64,000 nt of DNA, taken from positions 3,534,001 through 3,598,000 of the forward strand of contig NZ_FYEY01000001.1 in assembly GCF_900187385.1 (NCBI RefSeq), in the 5' to 3' direction. Positions 1 to 9,418 of the stretch are shown one piece after another. The position numbers were made by a program, and so were the translations under genes. The DNA is from Streptomyces sp. 2114.4 (lineage in GTDB: Bacteria > Actinomycetota > Actinomycetes > Streptomycetales > Streptomycetaceae). Below the pieces are notes generated by a model that worked only from the letters and a program-made list of their open reading frames with translations, searched no databases and was not told the DNA's origin. Numbering within the stretch: the stretch's first letter is position 1; the number at the start of each line of letters is the position of its first letter.

Positions 1-2
1 CC

Positions 3-209
3 TCGCTGCGCACCGGCGACCTGTTCGCCTCCGGCACCGTGTCCGGGCCCGACCCCGACCAGCTCGGCTGCCTGCTGGAGCTCACCCAGGGCAAGGGCCC
101 CTACCTCCAGGACGGCGACGAGGTCACCCTCACCGCCTGGGCGCCCGGCCCCGACGGCGCCCGGATCGGCCTGGGCGAGGTCACCGGCCGCATCCTGCCC
201 GCGGAATGA
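3..209 (+). CDS. fahA: Fumarylacetoacetase, C-terminal end (partial)
   Basis: Only the last 68 residues are present; the gene enters from the left edge. The peptide begins LRTGDLFASGTVSGP, continues with LLELTQ and DGDEVTLTAW, and ends RIGLGEVTGRILPAE. This is the typical end of fumarylacetoacetate hydrolase, including the SGTxSGP loop and the DGDEV strand of the FAH fold. The full enzyme cleaves fumarylacetoacetate to fumarate and acetoacetate in the last step of tyrosine and phenylalanine degradation, in the cytoplasm. FAH-fold paralogues with other substrates exist, but the match to true fumarylacetoacetase in this tail is good. Upstream domains cannot be seen. Confidence 0.85.
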   Translation, partial: SLRTGDLFASGTVSGPDPDQLGCLLELTQGKGPYLQDGDEVTLTAWAPGPDGARIGLGEVTGRILPAE

Positions 210-449
210 CCGAGCCGCCGCCACCCTCCCGGAGGAGCTGCCGCTCGCCCTCGCCCCGCTCCGCGGCCGGCCGCTGAACCACGGCGCGTACCGATATACG
301 GGAAATGCACCGCCCACCCCCCGTCCCACCCGGTGCGCTCCTACGTCACAGCCCCACACCAAGTCCGTACCGGCGTTGCCGCGGTCCGGGACCCGTCGCG
401 GACCGCTGCTAGCCTCACGGGTCCCTGACCCACAACGGAGGAGACGTAC

Positions 450-935
450 GTGCGCAAGGCAGCGCAGATCGCCGGGGCGGCAGCCATCGCCGCGATGCTG
501 CTCAGCGGTTGCGGAAGCAGCGGCGACAACGGCAGCGACAGCAAGCCGAGCAAGACGCCGCAGGCCGCGCCGTCGACTCCGGGAGGCGCCGACAAGTCCG
601 GGGGCGCGGGCTCGGTCGAGGGTGCCTGGAAGGCCGGCACGAAGAGCAGCCCGCTGATCCTGGTGATCAGCAAGGGCACCGTCGCCTTCAGCAACGGGCA
701 CAAGGCCGCCTGCCTGGGCAAGGTCCAGGAGATGGCCGGGATGACCATGGCCGCGGTCAAGTGCACCGACAAGGACACCACCCGCACCATGGGCACCCTC
801 AAGCCCGCTGCCGACGGCAAGACCCTGACCGTCGACTGGAAGAACGGGCCCACCGAGAAGTACACCAAGTCCAGCGACGGCAGCGTGAAGGTCCCCGATA
901 TGCCGCAGCTGCCGAGCGGTATGCCCAAGAGCTGA
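450..935 (+). CDS. Small secreted lipoprotein, function unknown
   Basis: A 161-residue protein. It starts at GTG, eight or so bases after a GGAGGAG ribosome-binding site. Residues 1-21 form a lipoprotein signal peptide (MRKAAQIAGAAAIAAMLLSGC) with a lipobox LLSGC, so Cys21 would be lipidated and the protein anchored to the outer face of the membrane. A Ser/Gly/Lys/Pro-rich linker follows to about residue 50. The remaining domain is lysine-rich with a beta-like pattern (SPLILVISKGTVAFSNGHKAACLG) and holds two cysteines that could form a disulfide. I do not recognise the family. It converges on nuoN, and a strong hairpin lies between them. Confidence 0.8.
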   Translation: MRKAAQIAGAAAIAAMLLSGCGSSGDNGSDSKPSKTPQAAPSTPGGADKSGGAGSVEGAWKAGTKSSPLILVISKGTVAFSNGHKAACLGKVQEMAGMTMAAVKCTDKDTTRTMGTLKPAADGKTLTVDWKNGPTEKYTKSSDGSVKVPDMPQLPSGMPKS

Positions 936-986
936 CCGCCCGCCGGACCCGTCCCTCGCACGACGGACCGCGCGCCGTACGACGGA

Positions 987-1029
987 CGGCCGCCGCCCGG
1001 AACCCCCCGAGGGCTCCGGGCGGCGGCCG
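987..1029. terminator. Bidirectional terminator between the lipoprotein gene and nuoN
   Basis: Arms CGGCCGCCGCCCGGA (987-1001) and its exact complement at 1015-1029 form a 15-bp perfect stem with a 13-base loop. It sits between the two convergent stop codons at 935 and 1053. There is no clear T-run, which is usual for high-GC actinobacterial terminators. Confidence 0.7.
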
Positions 1030-1052
1030 CTGTCGTGGCGCGCCGCCGGATC

Positions 1053-2705
1053 TCAGCGCACGAAGACCCCGGCCTGGCCGGCCAGGTCGAGGAAGTACTG
1101 CGGCGCCAGGCCGAGCACCAGCGTGGCCGTGACGCCGACGGCGATGGCCGTGGTCGTCAGCGGGCTGGGGACCGCGACGGTCGGGCCGTCCGCCTTGGGC
1201 TCGTTGAAGAACATCAGCACGATCACGCGGATGTAGAAGAACGCCGCGATGGCCGACGAGATCACACCGACGACCACCAGCCAGCCCGCGCCGCTCTGCG
1301 CCGCCGCCTTGAACACCGCGAACTTCCCGGCGAAACCGGAGGTCAGCGGGATACCGGCGAAGGCCAGCAGGAAGACCGCGAAGACCGCGGCCACCAGCGG
1401 CGAACGCCGGCCGAGCCCGGCCCACTTGGACAGCGCGGTGGCCTCGCCCCCCGCGTCCCGCACCAGGGTGACCACGGCGAAGGCGCCGAGCGTCACGAAG
1501 GAGTAGGCGCCGAGGTAGAAGAGCACCGAGGAGATGCCGTCCTTGCTGGTGGCGATGACACCGGCGAGGATGAAGCCGGCGTGGGCGATGGAGGAGTAGG
1601 CCAGCAGCCGCTTGATGTCGGTCTGGGTGATGGCGACGATCGCCCCGCCCAGCATGGTGAGGATCGCGACGCCCCACATCACCGGCTGCCAGTCCCAGCG
1701 CAGGCCCGGCAGGGCGACGTACAGCAGCCGCAGCAGCGCACCGAACGCGGCGACCTTGGTGGCGGCCGCCATGAAACCGGTGACCGGGGTCGGGGCGCCC
1801 TGGTAGACGTCCGGGGTCCACATGTGGAAGGGGACCGCGCCGACCTTGAACAGCAGCCCCATCAGCACCAGCGCCGCACCGATCAGCAGCAGCGCGTCAT
1901 TGCCCATCGTGCCGGCCAGCGCCGGATCGATCTGCTTGGCGCCGTCCGAGACCACCTCGGCGATCCCGGCGTAGGTGACCGTGCCCGCATAGCCGTACAG
2001 CAGGGCCACGCCGAACAGCAGGAAGGCCGAGGAGAAGGCGCCGAGGAGGAAGTACTTCACCGCGGACTCCTGTGACAACAGCCGCTGGCGGCGGGCCAGC
2101 GCGCACAGGATGTACAGCGGGAGGGAGAAGACCTCCAGCGCGATGAAGAGCGTCAGCAGGTCGTTGGCCGCCGGGAAGACCAGCATCCCGCCGACCGCGA
2201 AGAGCAGGATCGGGAAGACCTCGGTGGTGGTGAACCCGGCCTTCACCGCGGCCTGTTCGGCAGCGCCGCCGGGGACGGCCGCGGCCTGGGCGGCGAAGGA
2301 GTCCACATGCCTTCCGTGCGCCGCCGGATCGAGCCGCCGCTCGGCGAAGGTGAAGACCGCGATCAGGGACACCAGCAGGATCGTGCCCTGCAGGAACAGC
2401 GCCGGGCCGTCGACGGCGAGGGCGCCCATGGCCGCGAGGTGCGCCTTGGACGAGCCGAAGCCGCCGGCCGCCAGGCCGATCACCGCGGCGAATGCGGCGG
2501 CCAGCGCCACCACGGTCAGCAGAAGTTGGGAGAAGTAGCGGTGACGGCGCGGCACGAACCCCTCGATGAGGATGCCGGCCACCGCCGCGCCGAGGACGAT
2601 CAGCGTCGGCGACAGCTGGGCGTACTCGATGTGCGGCGCCGGGATCTTGCCCGGCGCACCGGACGCCGCTGTCCACAGGCTGTGGACACTTGCCACGGAA
2701 CTCAC
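1053..2705 (-). CDS. nuoN: NADH-quinone oxidoreductase subunit N
   Basis: A 550-residue polytopic membrane protein and the last gene of the complex I operon. It is one of the three antiporter-like proton-pumping subunits (with NuoL and NuoM) in the membrane arm. It has many hydrophobic helices and the proton-antiporter family core, for example GLLFKVGAVPFHMWTPDVYQ with the conserved Lys and the TPDVY loop, and LTSGFAGKF near the end. The start chosen is the GTG at 2705, which overlaps the nuoM stop as GTGA, so the two are translationally coupled. A long hydrophobic linker between the first helix and the core, with a hydrophilic loop around residues 110-140, is typical of the actinobacterial form. 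Confidence 0.95.
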   Translation of the reverse strand: MSSVASVHSLWTAASGAPGKIPAPHIEYAQLSPTLIVLGAAVAGILIEGFVPRRHRYFSQLLLTVVALAAAFAAVIGLAAGGFGSSKAHLAAMGALAVDGPALFLQGTILLVSLIAVFTFAERRLDPAAHGRHVDSFAAQAAAVPGGAAEQAAVKAGFTTTEVFPILLFAVGGMLVFPAANDLLTLFIALEVFSLPLYILCALARRQRLLSQESAVKYFLLGAFSSAFLLFGVALLYGYAGTVTYAGIAEVVSDGAKQIDPALAGTMGNDALLLIGAALVLMGLLFKVGAVPFHMWTPDVYQGAPTPVTGFMAAATKVAAFGALLRLLYVALPGLRWDWQPVMWGVAILTMLGGAIVAITQTDIKRLLAYSSIAHAGFILAGVIATSKDGISSVLFYLGAYSFVTLGAFAVVTLVRDAGGEATALSKWAGLGRRSPLVAAVFAVFLLAFAGIPLTSGFAGKFAVFKAAAQSGAGWLVVVGVISSAIAAFFYIRVIVLMFFNEPKADGPTVAVPSPLTTTAIAVGVTATLVLGLAPQYFLDLAGQAGVFVR

Positions 2706-4387
2706 TTCGCGGCCTCCACGTCTTGAGGGCGCACGGTATGGCCGGCCCGGTCTCCACCGGGCACGGCGTCCACCCGCACAGGGGGCTTGGGGTCCTTCTT
2801 GTCCACGACGGACAGGGTGTGGCCGACCGCCGGATTGACGAGGTCGGTGAGCGGCTTGGGGTACACCCCGAGGAAGAGCAGCAGCGCGATCAGCGGCGCC
2901 ACCACCACCAGCTCCCGCACCCGCAGGTCCGGCATGCTCCGTACGTCCTCCTTCACCGGCCCGGTCATCGTCCGCTGGTAGAGGACGAGGACGTACAGCG
3001 CGGCGAGGACGATGCCGAGGGTGGCGATGATGCCGATCACCGGATAGCGGCTGAACGTGCCGACCAGGACCAGGAATTCGCTGACGAACGGGGCCAGGCC
3101 GGGCAGTGACAGGGTGGCCAGGCCGCCGATGAGGAAGGTGCCGGCGAGGACCGGGGCGACCTTCTGGACGCCGCCGAAGTCCGCGATCAGCCGCGAGCCG
3201 CGGCGGCCGATCAGGAAGCCGGCCACCAGCATCAGCGCGGCGGTCGAGATGCCGTGGTTGACCATGTAGAGCGTCGCGCCGCTCTGGCCCTGGGACGTCA
3301 TCGCGAAGATGCCCATGATGATGAACCCGAAGTGGGAGATCGAGGCGTAGGCGATCAGCCGCTTGATGTCCCGCTGGGCGACCGCCAGCAGCGCGCCGTA
3401 CAGCACGCTGATCAGCGCGAGGACGAGGATGACCGGGGTGGCCCAGCTGCTGGCCCCGGGGAAGAGCTGGAGGCAGAAACGGAGCATCGCGAAGGTGCCG
3501 ACCTTGTCGACGACCGCGGTGATCAGCACCGCGACCGGCGAGGTCGACTCGCCCATGGCACCGGGCAGCCAGGTGTGCAGCGGCCACAGCGGCGCCTTCA
3601 CCGCGAAGGCGAAGAAGAAGCCGAGGAAGAGCAGCCGTTCGGTGCCGGCTCCGATGTCCAGCTTGCCGGCCGCCCGCGCCTCGACGATCTGCTGCAGCGA
3701 GAACGTGCCGGTGCCGAGCTGGTCGGCGGTGACGGCGTACAGCCCGATCACCGCGGCCAGCATGATCAGTCCGCCGGCGAGGTTGTAGAGCAGGAACTTC
3801 ACCGCGGCCGACGACCGCCGGCCGGCGTCCCGTTCCTCGCCGTCCCCGCCCGCCCGGTCCCCGAAGCCGCCGATGAGGAAGTACATCGGGATCAGCATGG
3901 CTTCGAAGAAGAGGTAGAAGAGGAAGACGTCGGTGGCCTCGAAGGAGAGGACCACCATCGCCTCGACGGCCAGGATCAGCGCGAAGAAGCCCTGGGTGGG
4001 CCGCCAGCTGTAGCGGTGGGGCGTGCCCGTGGCGGAGCCACCGTCGGACGCTGTCTCCAGGGGGTCGGCGTCATGCCAGCCGGCCAGGATGACGAACGGG
4101 ATCAGCAGGGTGGTCAGCGCGATCAGGGCGACCGCGATGCCGTCCACACCGAGTTCGTAGCGGACGCCGAAGTCGCTGATCCAGGCGTGCGATTCGGTGA
4201 GCTGGAAGGGGCCCTTGGCACCGGGATCGAAGCGGAACGCGACCACCAGCGCCAGCGCGAAGGTGGCCAGCGAGAACAGCAGCGCGAGCCATTTGGCCGC
4301 GGTGCGCTTGGCGGCGGGCAGCGCGGCGGTGGCGATCGCACCGGCCGCCGGCACCACGGCCACCGCCGTCAGCAGGGGAAACGACAT
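2702..4387 (-). CDS. nuoM: NADH-quinone oxidoreductase subunit M
   Basis: A 561-residue antiporter-like subunit of the complex I membrane arm; it contributes one proton channel. About 14 hydrophobic helices are visible. Landmarks are the first-helix region MSFPLLTAVAVV, the conserved glutamate in FFEAMLIPMYFLIGGFG, the lysine helix AFAVKAPLWPLHTWLPGA, and the broken helix around IKRLIAYASISHFGFI. The charged C-terminal tail (about 40 residues, rich in Pro, Asp and Lys) is longer than in E. coli. It starts at ATG three bases after nuoL ends and overlaps nuoN by four bases at its own end. Confidence 0.96.
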   Translation of the reverse strand: MSFPLLTAVAVVPAAGAIATAALPAAKRTAAKWLALLFSLATFALALVVAFRFDPGAKGPFQLTESHAWISDFGVRYELGVDGIAVALIALTTLLIPFVILAGWHDADPLETASDGGSATGTPHRYSWRPTQGFFALILAVEAMVVLSFEATDVFLFYLFFEAMLIPMYFLIGGFGDRAGGDGEERDAGRRSSAAVKFLLYNLAGGLIMLAAVIGLYAVTADQLGTGTFSLQQIVEARAAGKLDIGAGTERLLFLGFFFAFAVKAPLWPLHTWLPGAMGESTSPVAVLITAVVDKVGTFAMLRFCLQLFPGASSWATPVILVLALISVLYGALLAVAQRDIKRLIAYASISHFGFIIMGIFAMTSQGQSGATLYMVNHGISTAALMLVAGFLIGRRGSRLIADFGGVQKVAPVLAGTFLIGGLATLSLPGLAPFVSEFLVLVGTFSRYPVIGIIATLGIVLAALYVLVLYQRTMTGPVKEDVRSMPDLRVRELVVVAPLIALLLFLGVYPKPLTDLVNPAVGHTLSVVDKKDPKPPVRVDAVPGGDRAGHTVRPQDVEAAK

Positions 4388-4390
4388 GGC

Positions 4391-6274
4391 TCAGACACCC
4401 CTCATCAGCAGGGTCGCGGCGACGAGAACGGCGGCCCCGCCCAGCATCTGGACCGCGTACGAACGGACGAATCCGGTCTGCAACCGGCGCAGCAGGCCGG
4501 AGAGTCCGCCCATCGAGGCCGCCGTGCCGTTGACCGCACCGTCCACGAGGGAGCGGTCGAACTGGACGAGTGTGCCGGTGAGCTCTTCCCCACCGCGCAC
4601 GAACACGACGTGGTTGAAGTCGTCCTGGAGCAGATCGCGGCGCGCCGCCCGGGTCAGCAGCGAGCCGCGCGGGGCGAGCGCCGGAACGGGCTTGCGGCCG
4701 TACATCAGCCAGGCGATGCCGACACCGATGAGCAGCACCACGATCGTCGAGGCGGTGACGGTGGTCGCGCTGACCGGGGAGTGGCCGTGCGCGAACGAGG
4801 TGACCGGCTCCAGCCACTTCACAAAGGCCTCGTTGACGCTGAACAGCCCGCCCGCGAAGACCGATCCGAGGGCCAGCACGATCATCGGGACCGTCATGAC
4901 CTTCGGTGACTCGTGCGGATGCACCTCGTCGGGGTTCCAGCGCTTCTCGCCGAAGAACGTCATCAGCATCACCCGGGTCATGTAGAACGCGGTGATCGCC
5001 GCGCCCAGCAGGGCCGCGCCGCCGAGGATCCAGCCCTCGGTGCCGCCCTTGGCGAACGCCGCCTCGATGATCTTGTCTTTGGAGAAGAAGCCGGACAGCC
5101 CGGGGAAGCCGATGATCGCCAGATAGCCGAGGCCGAAGGTGACGAAGGTGACCGGCAGGTAGGTGCGCAGGCCGCCGTAACGGCGCATGTCCACCTCGTC
5201 GTTCATGCCGTGCATCACGGAGCCGGCGCCGAGGAAGAGACCCGCCTTGAAGAAACCGTGGGTGACCAGGTGCATGATCGCGAAGGCGTAGCCGATCGGG
5301 CCGAGGCCGGCGGCCAGGATCATGTAGCCGATCTGCGACATCGTCGAGCCGGCCAGCGCCTTCTTGATGTCGTCCTTGGCGCAACCGACGATCGCACCGA
5401 AGAGGAGGGTGACCGCACCGACCACGACGACCGCCAGCTGGGCGGTCGGCGCGGCGTTGAAGATCGCCCCGGAGCGGGTGATCAGATACACCCCGGCGGT
5501 GACCATGGTGGCGGCGTGGATCAGGGCCGAGACCGGGGTCGGGCCCTCCATCGCGTCACCGAGCCAGGACTGCAGCGGCACCTGCGCCGACTTGCCGCAG
5601 GCGGCCAGCAGCAGCATCAGCCCGAGGGCGGTCAGCTTGCCCTCGGACGTGTCACCGGTGGCGGCGAGCACTGGGCCGAAGGCGAAGGTCCCGAACGTCG
5701 TGAACATCAGCATGATCGCGATGGACAGGCCCATGTCGCCGACCCGGTTGACCAGGAACGCCTTCTTGGCGGCGGTGGCCGCGCTCGGCTTGTGCTGCCA
5801 GAAGCCGATCAGGAGGTACGAGGCGAGGCCGACGCCCTCCCAGCCGACGTACAGCAGGAGGTAGTTGTCGGCGAGGACGAGCAGCAGCATCGCCGCGAGG
5901 AAGAGGTTGAGGTAGCCGAAGAAGCGGCGGCGCCGCTCGTCGTGCTCCATATAGCCGATCGAGTAGATGTGGATCAGCGATCCGACACCGGTGATCAGCA
6001 GGACGAAGGTCATCGACAGCTGGTCGAGCTGGAAGGCGATATCGGCCCGGAAGCCGCCGACCGGAATCCAGGTGAACAGGTGCTGGTGCAGGGCCCGGTC
6101 CTCGGCGGCCTTGCCGAGCATGTCGGCGAAGAGCACCACCCCGAGGGCGAACGACGCCACCGAGAACAGCGTGCCGATGAGGTGGCCGGTGCGGTCCAGC
6201 CGGGTGCCGCCGCACAGCAGCAGGGCCGCACCGACCAGCGGTGCCGCGACAAGCAGCGCGATCAAGTTCTCCAC
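4391..6274 (-). CDS. nuoL: NADH-quinone oxidoreductase subunit L
   Basis: A 627-residue protein, the distal antiporter-like subunit of complex I, with a GTG start ([20 protein letters not shown]). Key landmarks: [26 protein letters not shown], the [23 protein letters not shown] segment carrying the conserved glutamate, and [13 protein letters not shown] with the conserved HAATMV motif. The C-terminal part contains the lateral amphipathic helix that clamps NuoM and NuoN. It follows nuoK by 13 bases, the largest gap inside the distal half of the operon. Confidence 0.96.
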   Translation of the reverse strand: MENLIALLVAAPLVGAALLLCGGTRLDRTGHLIGTLFSVASFALGVVLFADMLGKAAEDRALHQHLFTWIPVGGFRADIAFQLDQLSMTFVLLITGVGSLIHIYSIGYMEHDERRRRFFGYLNLFLAAMLLLVLADNYLLLYVGWEGVGLASYLLIGFWQHKPSAATAAKKAFLVNRVGDMGLSIAIMLMFTTFGTFAFGPVLAATGDTSEGKLTALGLMLLLAACGKSAQVPLQSWLGDAMEGPTPVSALIHAATMVTAGVYLITRSGAIFNAAPTAQLAVVVVGAVTLLFGAIVGCAKDDIKKALAGSTMSQIGYMILAAGLGPIGYAFAIMHLVTHGFFKAGLFLGAGSVMHGMNDEVDMRRYGGLRTYLPVTFVTFGLGYLAIIGFPGLSGFFSKDKIIEAAFAKGGTEGWILGGAALLGAAITAFYMTRVMLMTFFGEKRWNPDEVHPHESPKVMTVPMIVLALGSVFAGGLFSVNEAFVKWLEPVTSFAHGHSPVSATTVTASTIVVLLIGVGIAWLMYGRKPVPALAPRGSLLTRAARRDLLQDDFNHVVFVRGGEELTGTLVQFDRSLVDGAVNGTAASMGGLSGLLRRLQTGFVRSYAVQMLGGAAVLVAATLLMRGV

Positions 6275-6287
6275 TTTGTGCGACCCC

Positions 6288-6587
6288 TTACAGCTTCATC
6301 AGGCTGGCGTCGTCGACCGAGGCCGTATGACGGGTGCGGAAGATCGACACGATGATCGCCAGGCCGACCACGACCTCGGCCGCGGCGACGACCATCGTGA
6401 AGAAGGCGATGATCTGGCCGTCCAGATTCCCGTGCATCCGCGAGAAGGTGACGAAGGCGAGATTGCAGGCGTTGAGCATCAGCTCGATGCACATGAACAC
6501 CACGATGGCGTTCCGCCTGATCAGCACCCCGGCCGCACCGATGGTGAACAACAGGGCGGCGAGATAGAGGTAGTAGACCGGGTTCAT
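6288..6587 (-). CDS. nuoK: NADH-quinone oxidoreductase subunit K
   Basis: A 99-residue protein, the normal length for NuoK. Three membrane helices are visible (residues about 3-20, 29-50 and 58-85). They include [13 protein letters not shown], whose glutamate is part of the central proton-transfer axis of the membrane arm, and a second conserved glutamate in [13 protein letters not shown]. The ATG overlaps the nuoJ stop by four bases (ATGA). Confidence 0.96.
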   Translation of the reverse strand: MNPVYYLYLAALLFTIGAAGVLIRRNAIVVFMCIELMLNACNLAFVTFSRMHGNLDGQIIAFFTMVVAAAEVVVGLAIIVSIFRTRHTASVDDASLMKL

Positions 6588-7453
6588 TTCTTGGCCCCCT
6601 CCTTGTGCTCCTTCGGCGCCACGCCACCGGACGACGAGGACCGGGGCTCCTCGGAACCCCGGCCCAGCCAGTTCTCGGAGCGCTCCTCCAGCGCCTTCAG
6701 CTCGGCGAGCGATTCACCGGAGACGTCGCGGATCTGGCCGCGCTCCCGCAGCGTCGGGCTGACGCTCAGCTCGGACGTGGTGCCGTCGGGCAGCAGGCCC
6801 GGGATGTCGACGGCGTTGTGCCGGGCGTAGACGCCGGGGGCGGGCAGCGGCGGCACTTGCTTGCCCTCGCGGACCCGCGCCACGGACTGCTCGCGTTGCG
6901 TCCTGGCGCGCTCGGTGCGCTCCCGGTGGGTGAGCACCATCGCGCCGACGGCCGCCGTGATCAGCAGCGCGCCGGTGATTTCGAAGGCGAAGACGTACTT
7001 GGTGAAGATGAGCGCGGCCAGGCCCTGCACATTGCCGCCGGCGTTGGCCTCGCCCAGGCCGTCGAACTCCTTGAGCGAGGCGTTGCCGATCCCGGCGATC
7101 AGCAGGATGCCGAAGCCGATGCCCAGTCCGGCGGCGAGCCAGCGCTGCCCCTTCAGCGTCTCCTTGAGGGAGTCCGCTGCGGTGACACCGACCAGCATCA
7201 CGACGAACAGGAACAGCATCATGATCGCGCCCGTATAGACGACGATCTGGACGACGCCCAGGAAGTACGCGCCGTTGGCGAGGTAGAAGACCGCCAGGAC
7301 GAGCATGGTCCCGGCGAGCGAGAGGGCGCTGTGCACGGCGCGCTTCATCAGGATCGTGCACAGCGCGCCGCTGACGGCGACGATGCCCAGGATCCAGAAC
7401 TGCACGGCCTCTCCGGTGGAGGTCATGGAGGCCGCGGCGGCGAGTGCGGTCAT
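6584..7453 (-). CDS. nuoJ: NADH-quinone oxidoreductase subunit J
   Basis: A 289-residue protein. The first 180 residues hold the five-helix NuoJ membrane domain, with [20 protein letters not shown] and the following helix [15 protein letters not shown], the region that bends during coupling. The remaining 100 residues are a charged, proline- and glycine-rich cytoplasmic tail ([19 protein letters not shown], then [15 protein letters not shown]). E. coli NuoJ is about 185 residues, so the tail is an actinobacterial extension. It overlaps nuoI upstream and nuoK downstream by four bases each. Confidence 0.95.
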   Translation of the reverse strand: MTALAAAASMTSTGEAVQFWILGIVAVSGALCTILMKRAVHSALSLAGTMLVLAVFYLANGAYFLGVVQIVVYTGAIMMLFLFVVMLVGVTAADSLKETLKGQRWLAAGLGIGFGILLIAGIGNASLKEFDGLGEANAGGNVQGLAALIFTKYVFAFEITGALLITAAVGAMVLTHRERTERARTQREQSVARVREGKQVPPLPAPGVYARHNAVDIPGLLPDGTTSELSVSPTLRERGQIRDVSGESLAELKALEERSENWLGRGSEEPRSSSSGGVAPKEHKEGAKK

Positions 7454-8040
7454 GCGTTCGCCTCCTTCTCCCGGGTGTTCCCGTCGGCCTTCTCACCCTT
7501 GGAGACCGCGACCTGACGGACGGTCCCCGGAGCGGCCTCGGTCACCAGGCCCTGGTAGTAGTCCTTCTCCGTCATGCCGGGGTAGATCGCGTGCGGCGAG
7601 TCGACCATCGTCTCCGACAGGCCCGCCAGTAGCTCCTCCTTGGTGTAGATGAGCGATTCGCGGGACCGGTCGGCGAGTTCGTACTCGTTGGTCATGGTCA
7701 GCGCGCGGGTCGGACAGGCCTCCACGCACAGGCCGCACAGGATGCAGCGCAGGTAGTTGATCTGGTAGACGCGGCCGTAGCGCTCGCCCGGGGAGTAGCG
7801 CTCCTCGGCGGTGTTGTCCGCGCCCTCGACGTAGATCGCGTCCGCCGGGCAGGCCCAGGCGCACAGCTCGCAGCCGATGCACTTCTCCAGCCCGTCGGGG
7901 TGGCGGTTGAGCTGGTGGCGGCCGTGGAAACGCGGCGCCGTCGGCTTCTTCTCCTCCGGGTACTGCTCGGTCAGCCGCTTCTTGAACATGGCCTTGAAGG
8001 TCACGCCGAAGCCGGCCACGGGGTTCTGGAACTCAGGCAC
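7450..8040 (-). CDS. nuoI: NADH-quinone oxidoreductase subunit I (two [4Fe-4S] clusters)
   Basis: A 196-residue ferredoxin-like subunit linking the peripheral arm to the quinone site. Two CxxCxxCxxxCP motifs are visible, [12 protein letters not shown] and [12 protein letters not shown], which ligate clusters N6a and N6b. I chose the GTG at 8040 ([19 protein letters not shown]). It overlaps the nuoH stop by three bases, and an AAAGGGGGG run lies just ahead of it. An upstream ATG would add an unconserved stretch inside nuoH. The tail ends in a charged segment ([16 protein letters not shown]). Confidence 0.95.
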   Translation of the reverse strand: MPEFQNPVAGFGVTFKAMFKKRLTEQYPEEKKPTAPRFHGRHQLNRHPDGLEKCIGCELCAWACPADAIYVEGADNTAEERYSPGERYGRVYQINYLRCILCGLCVEACPTRALTMTNEYELADRSRESLIYTKEELLAGLSETMVDSPHAIYPGMTEKDYYQGLVTEAAPGTVRQVAVSKGEKADGNTREKEANA

Positions 8041-9418
8041 CGTCGCCCCCCTTTCCGTCGTTTCCATTTTCGTCACTGACAGTGTCCACCCGGCCACTGA
8101 CAATCAGCTCGCGCTCGCGGCGCGGCCGGCGTCGCGGCACCGGTGGCAGGCTCTGTCCGGGCAGCGGCGGCACGGGGAAGCCGCCGGCCATCGGGTCGAA
8201 GGCCCCGTCGCCGTCCGTCTCTTCCTTCTCGGCGCGCCGGAAGAAGTCCACGAGGAGGGAGATCAGCAGCAGCAGGACGGCGCCGCCGGCGACATAGAGC
8301 ACGATCTGCGAGAAGTTGTAGCCCTCGTTCTTCAGCGCCCGGACGGTGGCGACCAGCATCAGCCAGACCAGCGAGACCGGGATGAGGACCTTCCAGCCCA
8401 GCTTCATGAACTGGTCGTAGCGGACCCGGGGAAGAGTGCCGCGCAGCCAGATGAAGAAGAACAGCAGCAGCTGCACCTTGATCGTGAACCAGAGCAGCGG
8501 CCACCAGCCGTGGTTCGCGCCCGCCCAGAACGTGGAGATCGGCCAGGGAGCCTTCCAGCCGCCCAGGAAGAGCGTGATCGCGACCGCCGAGACGGTGACC
8601 ATGTTGATGTACTCGGCGAGCATGAACATCGCGAACTTGATGGACGAGTACTCGGTGTTGAAGCCGCCGACGAGGTCGCCCTCGGACTCCGGCATGTCGA
8701 AGGGCGCCCGGTTGGTCTCGCCCACCATCGCGACGATGTAGATGATGAAGGACACCGGCAGCAGCAGGACGTACCACCTGTTCTGCTGCGACTCCACGAT
8801 GGTCGACGTCGACATCGACCCGGAGTAGAGGAACACCGCCGCGAACGACATCCCCATCGCGATCTCGTACGAGATCATCTGCGCGCACGAGCGCAGCCCG
8901 CCGAGCAGCGGGTAGGTCGAGCCGGACGACCAGCCGGCCAGGACGATGCCGTAGATGCCGACCGAGGCCGTGGCCAGGATGTAGAGGATGCCGATCGGCA
9001 GGTCGGTGAGCTGCATCGGGGTGCGGACGCCGAAGATGGAGATCTCGTTGCCGGCCGGGCCGAAGGGGATCACCGCGATCGCCATGAAGGCCGGGATGGC
9101 CGCCACGATGGGCGCGAGGACGTAGACCACCTTGTCGGCCCGCTTGACGACCAGGTCCTCCTTCAGCATCAGCTTGATGCCGTCGGCGAGGGACTGCAGC
9201 ATCCCCCAGGGGCCGTGCCGGTTGGGGCCGATGCGCAGCTGCATCCAGGCGACGACCTTGCGTTCCCAGACGATCGAGAACAGCACCGTCAGCATCAGGA
9301 ACGCGAAGCAGAAGACCGCCTTGATGACGACCAGCCACCACGGGTCGCGGCCGAACATCGACAGGTCTTCCTGCGCCAGCGCACCACCGGTGGCGGCGAG
9401 TTGACCGAGCTGCATCAT
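8033..9418 (-). CDS. nuoH: NADH-quinone oxidoreductase subunit H
   Basis: A 461-residue membrane subunit that forms most of the quinone chamber. Eight or so helices are visible. The classic loops are present: [22 protein letters not shown] near the start and [21 protein letters not shown] in the middle, the acid-rich loop that couples quinone chemistry to proton movement. The usual length is about 330 residues. Here a hydrophilic C-terminal extension of about 60 residues, rich in Pro and Arg ([20 protein letters not shown]), follows the last helix. The ATG overlaps the nuoG stop by three bases. Confidence 0.95.
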   Translation of the reverse strand: MMQLGQLAATGGALAQEDLSMFGRDPWWLVVIKAVFCFAFLMLTVLFSIVWERKVVAWMQLRIGPNRHGPWGMLQSLADGIKLMLKEDLVVKRADKVVYVLAPIVAAIPAFMAIAVIPFGPAGNEISIFGVRTPMQLTDLPIGILYILATASVGIYGIVLAGWSSGSTYPLLGGLRSCAQMISYEIAMGMSFAAVFLYSGSMSTSTIVESQQNRWYVLLLPVSFIIYIVAMVGETNRAPFDMPESEGDLVGGFNTEYSSIKFAMFMLAEYINMVTVSAVAITLFLGGWKAPWPISTFWAGANHGWWPLLWFTIKVQLLLFFFIWLRGTLPRVRYDQFMKLGWKVLIPVSLVWLMLVATVRALKNEGYNFSQIVLYVAGGAVLLLLISLLVDFFRRAEKEETDGDGAFDPMAGGFPVPPLPGQSLPPVPRRRPRRERELIVSGRVDTVSDENGNDGKGGDGA